From Podila epigama (lineage: Eukaryota > Mortierellomycota > Mortierellomycetes > Mortierellales > Mortierellaceae), in contig JAAAVE010000067.1 in NCBI GenBank assembly GCA_015679605.1, positions 1 through 11,429 on the forward strand: 11,429 nucleotides of DNA, read 5' to 3'. The translations under genes and the position numbers were made by a program. Below are positions 6,301 through 11,429 of the stretch, one piece after another; the first letter of the stretch is position 1, and each line of letters begins with the position of its first letter. The notes under the pieces were generated by a model. That model saw only the letters and a list, made by a program, of their open reading frames with translations, ran no database searches and had not been told where the DNA came from.

Positions 6301-8831
6301 CTGTGAGGAGGTAACAAGAAAACAACGATGAAGTTGGCTTTCATACTTTTTTTTGCAAATTGAAGTACATCTACTCATTCAATCCATGGATATGTTGATT
6401 TAGGGCTGTTACAAAGTACACAAATCCGAATGACAAGATCCTGTCGAATTTCCTTGGCCGTGGTACCGATGCGATCGAGTGCTTTTTACTTGGACGATGG
6501 TAAGTATACGATAGTTTGCTCATGGAGGGTATCTATTTTGTCAACATGCTCACACTGCGAATCTCTATTTTCTTACTCTAGCTGTACTGCCGTGGATATC
6601 AATCCAGTAAGTTGTAAACCTTTTGGGAACTCTACTTTGTAACCTCTCTGTCAATGTCAACTCTTATCACTGATGACCATTCTTACACTCTCCCACTCTC
6701 CTTCCCTCTACATAGGCTGCGATTACGCTTTCCATAAGGAACTGTTCATTTGCAATTCCTCCAAATGGCCCCGTGAAGGCAGAGCACCGGCCAACGATTT
6801 TGCAAGGTGACTCTCGCAAGCTGACGGGACCCCTGTTTGAAAATGAGAGCTTTGACCACGTTTTATCGCACCCACCTTACAAGGACTGTGTCGCTTACTC
6901 GACGCATATCGATGGAGATTTATCGCGTTTCGGCAACTCGAATGAATTCCAGCGAGAGATGAAGCAGGTCGTGATGGAGACATACCGTCTACTCAAGATG
7001 GGACGGCGATGTACTTTGGGTATTGGCGATAACCGTGAGCACTGTTTTTATATCCCTGTCAGTTTCCAACTCATCCGACAGTATATTAACCAAGGCTTTG
7101 AACTCGAGGAGTTGATTGTGAAACGTCAACGGTACTGTGCCATGTTTGGTCTGGGAACCTACCTTTGTGTCCAGTTTGATTTCCTGTGTTTTACGCATGA
7201 ATTCATTGCCACTCTTCGTAAGGTGCCCAAAGAAGGACATGACACCATGATTCTCGAACCTGGTAAGCATGGCGCCCACTTTTGTACCTTTTATTTTTTT
7301 CATGCCATGCGTCATTTGAACTGCAAGCAATTGACACGCAACTACTCTATCAAATATTTGATAGATTATTCGTTATTGGATTTGGTTAATGTCTCGAGTA
7401 CTGTGCGAGCTATCCCCAGCTGTCCCATTGAACGCAAATCTGTTGTTATGGGCTCGGTCTGGACCTTCAAGCCCACAGAGGAATATGATTTTCCGACGCT
7501 TTGTGTGTCAAGAATGGTAAAGAAATAGAACATAGGGGGGAATGAAAACATATAAATCCCACGTACGGAGTAGTCGATCTGATTCTTACATGTCCAACAT
7601 ACACCACTCACATAGGTTGAACGCTTTGGCCGGAATGAGGCTAATTGGGAAGAGTTCCAAATCGAGTTCAAGCAGGTTGTTGATCCTAATCAGATTGATC
7701 CAGATGATGATGATACATTGAACGATGTCGAGGCAGAAAAGGAATGGACAGAGCAGGTTGTTGGTAAGTTGATTCCGTCTACATGATTATTTGTATAGTT
7801 TGTGTATGGCAGTCTGTGTATTGACACCAATCCAACATTCATCGCTTTGGTTTTTAGATATCCTCCCACAAGAAGAGGACAACTTGGTGTCGTATGAAAG
7901 GGACCGCTTACAGCAGATTCAAGAGAATAACCGAATGCTATTAGCATTGGTAAGGCTCCACTCCTTCTGCTATACTCTCGCTGGGGCTCAATTGCAAATG
8001 GTTGCTTTCTTGGTATGACATGACATCCCTCGACTGACATTTTTTACACTCTCCGCTTACATTTAGGGTCTTATAACGGAGCTGAGCGAAACATCAGATG
8101 ACATTGGCCATCAAATGAAACTCAAGAACTCGACTGAAGAAAAGTGCTATCCACCTCCAGCAGAGACAGTACTGTGGCTGGTGGCTCATATCCCATGCTC
8201 ACAGCTGAAGACGCACCAGGTGCCCGCCTACCGGACAACGATTATGGACCTAGCACGAAAAGCGCTGGTGCAGTTACCAGTAACGGGTGTGTTTATCGTT
8301 GGAGCACAGGACCTCAGGACAGAGAAAGGGAAATTGCTGCCTCTGGGGATGCTGTTATTGGAGGACATTATCCGTGTCGTTGGCGATGATTGTCTTCGCC
8401 TGAAGGAGTTGAGTATGTTTTTTCTCTCTTTGAGTAGTTTGATTTTGATGGTTTCTTTGAGTTTGGAAGCGTCCTTTTATAATTTTAACGACTCACATCT
8501 CTTTTTCATCCTGATGAACCTCTCAATTTAAAGTCGAGGCGGTGCCAGATGGCTATCAAAAGGACCGACGCAAGATTACAACCTGGGAAGAGTACCAAGA
8601 AGAGACATGCACACCCAATGACGAGATTCCAAAGAAGCACCTTCCAATTGTCCATGTAAGTGTCGTGGGTTGACGGCGTGTGTGTAGCAATCTCATTATG
8701 GACAGATACTCTCAAGGCAGTTCCACTGACTATTTTCTTTTTTGTACACTTGTTACCCGAATCGTTTCTACCCTTCTTAGGCATGCTACTTGGTGTTTAC
8801 AAAGGTCAAGGAGCATAAAGCATCGTCTTGA
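320..8831 (+). CDS. Multidomain chromatin-reader / DNA amino-methyltransferase fusion protein
   Basis: The proposed exons are 320-3956, 4056-4110, 4220-4781, 4885-5044, 5149-5267, 5354-5411, 5496-5669, 5772-6149, 6253-6310, 6404-6499, 6582-6606, 6716-7262, 7365-7516, 7616-7763, 7858-7949, 8067-8412, 8534-8655 and 8781-8831. They total 6,780 nt (2,259 residues plus TGA), and every junction phase matches. Domains in order are AT-hook (35-39), Ser-rich (78-108), Tudor-like (239-292), KxP repeats (443-487), AT-hook (979-983), Tudor-like (1044-1100), ZZ (1220-1271), extended PHD (1348-1464), ZZ (1480-1522), GATA finger (1575-1599), methyltransferase (about 1705-2007) and a degenerate methyltransferase-like tail (about 2119-2253). 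The likely role is nuclear: recruitment by histone marks or DNA sequence, then SAM-dependent methylation of an exocyclic amino group of DNA. The target base (N6-adenine or N4-cytosine) cannot be read from sequence. The start is the first ATG of the long frame. No exact family name or gene symbol is recognised. Activity, and each individual splice, remain inference. Confidence 0.85.
422..436 (+). other. AT-hook motif 1 of gene 1
   Basis: Codons for RGRKP (residues 35-39), flanked by lysines (KK before, KT after), match the core of an AT-hook, a minor-groove binder of AT-rich DNA. A second copy with the same core occurs at residues 979-983, which makes chance less likely. Confidence 0.7.
551..643 (+). 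repeat. Serine-rich low-complexity segment in gene 1
   Basis: Residues 78-108 are mostly Ser, with runs of five and six and interspersed Leu and Pro, encoded by TCN and AGY codons. It looks like a disordered linker and possible phosphorylation region. The mixed codons argue against a simple recent triplet expansion. Confidence 0.75.
1034..1195 (+). other. Tudor-knot/chromo-barrel-like module 1 of gene 1
   Basis: Residues 239-292 show the pattern of a small beta-barrel reader: a start like YALGRPCKV, then WHFGTMV, a short turn, IRVRFDGW and EWDEWL. The closing [F/Y]-x-GW...[Y/W]-x-EW signature is typical of Tudor-knot, chromo-barrel and MBT-like folds, which bind methylated histone tails. The exact subfamily cannot be fixed by eye. 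Module 2 (residues 1044-1100) has the same layout. Confidence 0.65.
1646..1780 (+). repeat. Lys-x-Pro tandem repeat (15 triplets) in gene 1
   Basis: Residues 443-487 form fifteen consecutive three-residue units: thirteen K-x-P and two K-x-S, with x being T, V, A, E, K or G. The DNA is a degenerate 9-base repeat of the type AAR-NNN-CCN. The composition resembles linker-histone C-terminal tails and suggests an extended, positively charged DNA- or nucleosome-contacting linker. That role is inference from composition. Confidence 0.85.
2358..2540 (+). other. Acidic/hydrophobic segment of unknown family in gene 1
   Basis: Within the largely disordered first exon, about residues 680-740 are non-repetitive and look folded. 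The segment contains an acidic stretch (EFEFEDESQE), then an amphipathic part (LLGMIHRILDTGK), then a basic end (RRKKKR). I do not recognise a domain. It may be a partner-binding segment followed by a nuclear localisation signal. Confidence 0.4.
3254..3268 (+). other. AT-hook motif 2 of gene 1
   Basis: RGRKP at residues 979-983 follows a run of lysines and repeats the core seen at residues 35-39. Two AT-hooks about 940 residues apart in one chain suggest bivalent contact with AT-rich DNA. Confidence 0.7.
3449..3619 (+). other. Tudor-knot/chromo-barrel-like module 2 of gene 1
   Basis: Residues 1044-1100 contain GTRIQARD, then EWLLARVRDL, VLVQYEGF and YNEWIDI. This is the strand order and closing signature (V-x-YEG-F/W ... 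YxEWI) of Tudor-knot/chromo-barrel readers. It is the clearer of the two copies. It lies about 120 residues before the first zinc finger, so the reader modules bracket the disordered N-terminal half. Confidence 0.75.
4076..4341 (+). other. ZZ-type zinc finger 1 of gene 1 (spans an intron)
   Basis: Splicing of exons 2 and 3 brings together Cys pairs C1220/C1223, C1234/C1237 (YCMYC) and C1257/C1260 (LCLWC), followed by a His cluster at 1268-1271. This CxxC-CxxC-CxxC-H..H order matches ZZ zinc fingers, which in several chromatin proteins bind histone H3 N-termini or mediate protein contacts. The first Cys pair comes from the tiny exon 2, which supports joining exon 1 to the rest. Confidence 0.7.
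4569..5022 (+). other. Extended PHD finger (ePHD) of gene 1
   Basis: Residues 1348-1464 start with CAFC, continue to WAHDACARHSPEV, then CTAC, C1432, C1437, FHVPC and end with WCPQH. This is the order of an extended PHD: a C2HC pre-PHD knuckle followed by an atypical PHD. The W-x-H-x-x-C-A-x-x-SPEV block is a hallmark of ePHDs in KMT2-, JMJD2- and PHF6-type proteins. ePHDs bind histones or DNA. One intron (4782-4884) splits the domain between the two zinc modules. Confidence 0.85.
5172..5386 (+). other. ZZ-type zinc finger 2 of gene 1 (spans an intron)
   Basis: Residues 1480-1522 contain C1480/C1483, C1495/C1498, C1509/C1512 and H1520/H1522. The core CIKCSDDYFHTFDLC is very close to the ZZ consensus (C-x2-C-x-D-[YF]-x-L-C-x2-C). 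It is more canonical than ZZ finger 1. The intron at 5268-5353 falls between its last two cysteines. Confidence 0.8.
5627..5803 (+). other. GATA-type zinc finger of gene 1 (spans an intron)
   Basis: Residues 1575-1599 have C-x2-C-x17-C-x2-C spacing with W1586 and R1587 before G1589, matching the GATA signature (CxxC...T..WR....G..LC..C). Fungal GATA factors use this fold to bind GATA-like DNA sites, so it may give the adjacent methyltransferase sequence preference. The usual basic tail after the finger is not obvious, so a protein-binding role is also possible. Confidence 0.7.
6120..7516 (+). other. DNA amino-methyltransferase domain (N6-adenine/N4-cytosine class) of gene 1
   Basis: Residues about 1705-2007, from exons 8-13, read WATHSGTDYHGTW, then YTNPNDKIL, the SAM-binding loop FLGRGT (1750-1755), AVDINP with D1771 after strand 2, GDSRK, then FDHVLSHPPY with the catalytic-type motif HPPY at 1826-1829. 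Later come a long helix, LGIGDN (G1878, D1879), YIPVSF and FTHEFIATLRK. The order of motif I before motif IV and the trailing HE..x..RK strand fit the Pfam N6_N4_Mtase group. The HPPY form recalls a set of bacterial/archaeal DNA methylases rather than eukaryotic MT-A70 enzymes, which use DPPW. All core elements appear intact, so catalysis is plausible. Confidence 0.85.
8160..8815 (+). other. Degenerate second methyltransferase-like half at the C-terminus of gene 1
   Basis: Residues about 2119-2253 follow the pattern of the second half of the catalytic domain: ETVLWLVAHIPC (where FDHVLSHPPY stands in the first copy), a helix ending ALVQL, VFIVGAQD (cf. TLGIGDN), LLPLGMLLLEDI (cf. FYIPVSFQLI), LRLKELI (cf. 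FELEELI) and IVHACYLVFTK (cf. FTHEFIATLRK). The HPPY position reads HIPC, and no SAM-binding loop is visible ahead of it, so this half is probably non-catalytic. The similarity is by eye and unverified. Confidence 0.5.
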
Positions 8832-8885
8832 TAGTCTTGATAGTCTTGATAGTCTTGATAGTCTTGATAGTCTTGATAGTCTTGA
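8826..8885 (+). repeat. 9-bp minisatellite TCTTGATAG overlapping the gene 1 stop codon
   Basis: There are six perfect copies of TCTTGATAG plus a 6-base partial copy. The TGA stop of gene 1 (8829-8831) lies inside the first unit. The unit is a multiple of three, so each copy repeats TGA and TAG in the gene 1 frame. The perfect identity of the copies suggests recent expansion. Confidence 0.95.
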
Positions 8886-9043
8886 ATTACCAATCTTGTA
8901 ATTTAAATTAAGATTTAACCCTGAACGCATTTTCATTCTTCAGTGATGTGACTATTTGAGAATTTTTGTACATCCTTGCCAAATTCAACACTTTTTTTTT
9001 CCTCTTTCAATTGACAGAGATCGCATTCATAAAAAGACATTCA
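8832..9043 (+). other. Intergenic spacer between gene 1 and gene 2
   Basis: These 212 bases must carry the gene 1 3' end and the gene 2 promoter unless gene 2 begins further upstream. The segment after the minisatellite is AT-rich (8896-8915), with no perfect AATAAA seen. A pyrimidine tract followed by TTGACAG ends at 9017 and looks like a splice acceptor, so gene 2 may have a 5' UTR intron or an extra first exon. The only ATG after the minisatellite (8946) is followed at once by TGA. Confidence 0.6.
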
Positions 9044-11411
9044 ATGTACAAATCCTTACCAGCGGATTACTCGGATCGACAAACTGCACGATGCCGAATC
9101 TCACCTGCTGCGTTCATGAAACATGGGTTTAAAGTGGGACAGTGGATCACGCTAGTTGAATCGACCTTGGGTGATCACGGTGGTGGTCCTTTGCGAAGAG
9201 CGTTTTGTCGCGTTTGGCCAGCACGGTTCGATTGTAAAGCATCGATCCTGGTGGACCCATATATTACAAGCAACAGCTGGTCAACACATAAGCCAGATAC
9301 TGAATTTTGTAAGTCATGTTTTTGTCTATTTTTTTTTTACAAAACTACTTTTGACCGAGATAAAACATCATTTAGAGCCTTCTAACACTTTGCAAAAAAA
9401 ACAACAATGAACAATGAACAATGTAGCAATCGAGCCGATACCCCAACCAATAACACATGCACAGAGTCTGAAAGTAGTTGTAAAGCAGATTGTTCGTGAT
9501 CCAAACATCGTCGATCAGGCTCAGACAGCGTACGAAGCTGCCACAGATTCAATGCGCAGAAATGTAAGTTCTTTTGAGATGGAGAAAGAGAGAGAGTGTG
9601 TGTGTGTGTCTGTACTGAATTGTGTTTGCTTTGCCCTTGATCCACTGTAGGTGTTGAACGAGAACGTTTTTTTTTTCTTTACCCTCCTCTTTTTCTTGTA
9701 TATAGATGGTACATGACACCCTTGAAAATCTTGTATTGGACAAAGGTTTTGAAGTGTCAAATGAAAGCGCTAGCCTTTTGATCAAGGTAACAGTTTCTTG
9801 CATTTGCTACCGCATTAACGTGTATTGTGTTCTTGATCACAACATGTCAACTAAACAAGTTATTGTATTTAGATTGTAGAGTGTGTCCCTGGAGGATCGC
9901 CCTGCATGGTGGTCAAGGGCACTATGATTAGCATATTAAAGGAAGCACAGGAGGACACTTCAGCCTCCATATCATCTGGAAAGGTGGATCGTGTGCATGA
10001 CAGGGACAATAGCAAAGGGAACGACATGACTAGTATGATATCAGGCAGCAGTATCAACATTCTCCCAGGATTAGAATCTCCTATTAGAGCTCTACTTGAG
10101 GTCGTCAGCTATCCTCTTCTCTTTCCAGAGCATATCCGACGTCTCAATATTGAATGTCCCAAAGGCATTCTTCTTCATGGACCTCCTGGAGTGGGCAAGA
10201 CACTACTAGTATCAACTGTGGCTCACATCTGTAAAGCGACCATGATCACCATCTACGGACCCGAGATCTTTGGTCCGTACGTGGGTGAGAGTGAAGAAAA
10301 GTTGCGACAAAAATTTGAGCAAGCGAGTAAGATTGCGATGGCGGATACAAAGACACCCGTGATTGTGTTTATCGATGAACTGGATGCATTGACACCCAAC
10401 AGGAATGATGCACAGGCGCATGAATCTCGAGTGGTGGCACAGCTTTTGACACTCATGGATGGAGTTGCTTCTCGTGGTAGAGTAGTGGTGGTGGCAGCGA
10501 CGAACCGACCGAATTCGATCGATCCCGCGTTGCGGCGGCCTGGAAGATTTGACCGCGAGATTCGAATGGAAGTACCGCGTGAAATGGATCGATTGAAAAT
10601 TATTCAGGGTCTGATCAAGGATATGCCTCATATATTGACCGATCAGGAGCTAGGCATGTTGGCACGGATGACAAACGGATTTGTGGGTGCAGATCTGGAG
10701 GCGTTGTGCAGGGAGAGTGCTCTGAAGGCAGTTCATCGTCGTGCAGTGGTCAATCCTGGTATGGAGGATTCAGATGGGGCGTCAACCTTGTTCAGAGTGA
10801 CGATGGCAGACTTTAAGCAGGCATTTAGTACGAATGCGCCTTCACTACAGCGCGGATACGGCGTCGTGGTGGAACCTGTGCGGTGGACAGATATTGGTGG
10901 ATTGGAATCTGTCAAGATGCAGCTACGACAGGCAGTAGAATGGCCTGTACTCCACAAGGATACTTTTGCTCGCCTCGGACTCAAGGCGCCTCGAGGGATA
11001 TTACTCTATGGACCACCAGGGTGCAGTAAGACGACACTTGTCAAGGCGATTGCAACAAACTCTGGTGCGTCCTTTCTCTCTGTGAATGGCGCCGCCTTGT
11101 ATTCGTCCTATGTGGGTGATTCTGAAAAGACAATTCGGGAGACATTTCATCAAGCGCGTCTGTCTGCTCCTTCTATTGTCTTTTTCGATGAGATTGATAC
11201 CATCGTAGGCAAGCGCAACTTTTCAGCGGGTGGAAGCGGGTCTGGAGGAGGAGGAGGGGACAGTGTTCAGGAACGTGTCTTGTCGACAATGTTGAATGAG
11301 ATGGATGGTGTTGAGAATGCTGCTGGGGTTTTGATCGTGGCAGCGACTAATCGTGTGGATCTGATTGACAAGGCGCTACTGCGCCCAGGACGTTTTGACC
11401 GTGTCGTTTAT
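9044..11411 (+). CDS. AFG2B: AFG2B/SPATA5L1-like tandem AAA+ ATPase (3' end outside window)
   Basis: The exons are 9044-9308, 9427-9563, 9706-9786 and 9873-11411, all phase-consistent, giving 674 residues before a donor (GTAAGT) at 11412. The N-domain (DRQTARCRISPAAF, CRVWPARFD) is a Cdc48-type N-domain and closely resembles that of SPATA5L1. D1 has Walker A GPPGVGKT (264-271), Walker B with DELD (329-332), VVAATNRP and an RRPGRFDR arginine-finger segment. D2 has DIGGLE, Walker A GPPGCSKT (541-548), DEID (600-603), VQERVLS and RPGRFDR. Both domains look catalytically complete. In animals AFG2B works with AFG2A, CINP and C1orf109 in a AAA complex acting on pre-60S ribosomes and replisomes; a similar role here is inferred. 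AFG2A/Drg1 is the main alternative. The start is uncertain: the same frame is open upstream to at least 8966, and an upstream exon could add the first N-domain strand. Confidence 0.85.
9402..9425 (+). repeat. Short CAATGAA repeat before a splice acceptor
   Basis: Two and a half copies of an ACAATGA-like unit lie directly before the TAG acceptor ending at 9426 in intron 1 of gene 2. Three ATGs result, but they are intronic in this model. No function is proposed. Confidence 0.6.
9583..9612 (+). repeat. GA/GT dinucleotide microsatellite in an intron of gene 2
   Basis: A purine GAGA tract passes directly into (GT)n inside intron 2 (9564-9705). That is the longest complete intron in the window at 142 nt, so the repeat may account for its extra length. 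Confidence 0.85.
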
Positions 11412-11429
11412 GTAAGTGTCGGTTTTCCT
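11412..11429 (+). other. Start of intron 4 of gene 2, cut by window end
   Basis: A perfect GTAAGT donor follows RFDRVVY at a phase-0 boundary in the second ATPase domain. The remaining D2 lid and the C-terminus lie beyond the window. Confidence 0.8.

Noticed and set aside
6716-7262. MT-A70 (METTL3/METTL4-like) assignment for the enzyme domain
   Set aside because: MT-A70 proteins use DPPW and a different order of motifs. Here FLGRGT precedes HPPY, as in prokaryotic N6/N4 DNA methylases.
8680-8901. Open frame encoding LDS repeats through the minisatellite
   Set aside because: It arises only because the 9-bp unit is stop-free in that frame. It overlaps intron 17 and the last exon of gene 1.
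8966-9043. TTG at 8966 as start of gene 2
   Set aside because: A TTG start is unlikely for a eukaryotic nuclear gene when an in-frame ATG exists at 9044. The upstream stretch includes a pyrimidine tract typical of an intron end.
10212-10631. Minus-strand open frame of 139 residues
   Set aside because: It is antisense to the highly conserved D1 ATPase region of gene 2, with no recognisable protein signature.
1-11429. CRISPR arrays, tRNA, rRNA or transposon ends
   Set aside because: No spaced direct repeats, no tRNA-like arms noticed, no rRNA sequence and no terminal inverted repeats with a transposase were seen.

Overview
This window looks like nuclear DNA of a fungus, probably an early-diverging (Mucoromycota or Mortierella-like) one. 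Two multi-exon protein genes sit head-to-tail on the + strand. All 20 inferred introns with both ends visible are short (82-142 nt) with GT-AG borders, and 19 of the 20 acceptors read TAG. The lineage is inferred from gene architecture, because no rRNA or other marker is present.

Bases 1-319 hold no gene. They contain an 18-base A tract and other A-rich sequence just before the first start codon.

Gene 1 (320-8831) can be assembled from 18 exons whose phases all agree. They give one reading frame of 2,259 residues. The protein combines two AT-hook-like motifs, two Tudor-knot/chromo-barrel-like modules, a 15-fold Lys-x-Pro-type array, a ZZ-type zinc finger, an extended PHD finger, a second ZZ finger, a GATA-type zinc finger (CX2C-X17-CX2C), a bacterial-type DNA amino-methyltransferase domain (FLGRGT and HPPY motifs) and a C-terminal region resembling a degenerate second half of the same methyltransferase. 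I read it as a chromatin-reading DNA N6-adenine or N4-cytosine methyltransferase. This is the most interesting object in the window. The two halves have different gene structure: exon 1 (3.6 kb, low complexity) has no intron, whereas the zinc-finger/enzyme half has 17 introns in 4.9 kb.

The 212-bp spacer (8832-9043) begins inside a 9-bp minisatellite that overlaps the stop codon of gene 1 and repeats tandem in-frame stops. It must also hold the gene 2 promoter, unless gene 2 has an undetected upstream exon.

Gene 2 (9044 to beyond 11411, truncated by the window end) encodes a tandem AAA+ ATPase. It has a Cdc48-like N-domain, a D1 ATPase with GPPGVGKT and a D2 ATPase with GPPGCSKT. It best fits AFG2B (SPATA5L1), a partner of AFG2A in ribosome maturation and replisome remodelling in animals. 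No functional link between the two genes is evident. They look like ordinary close neighbours.
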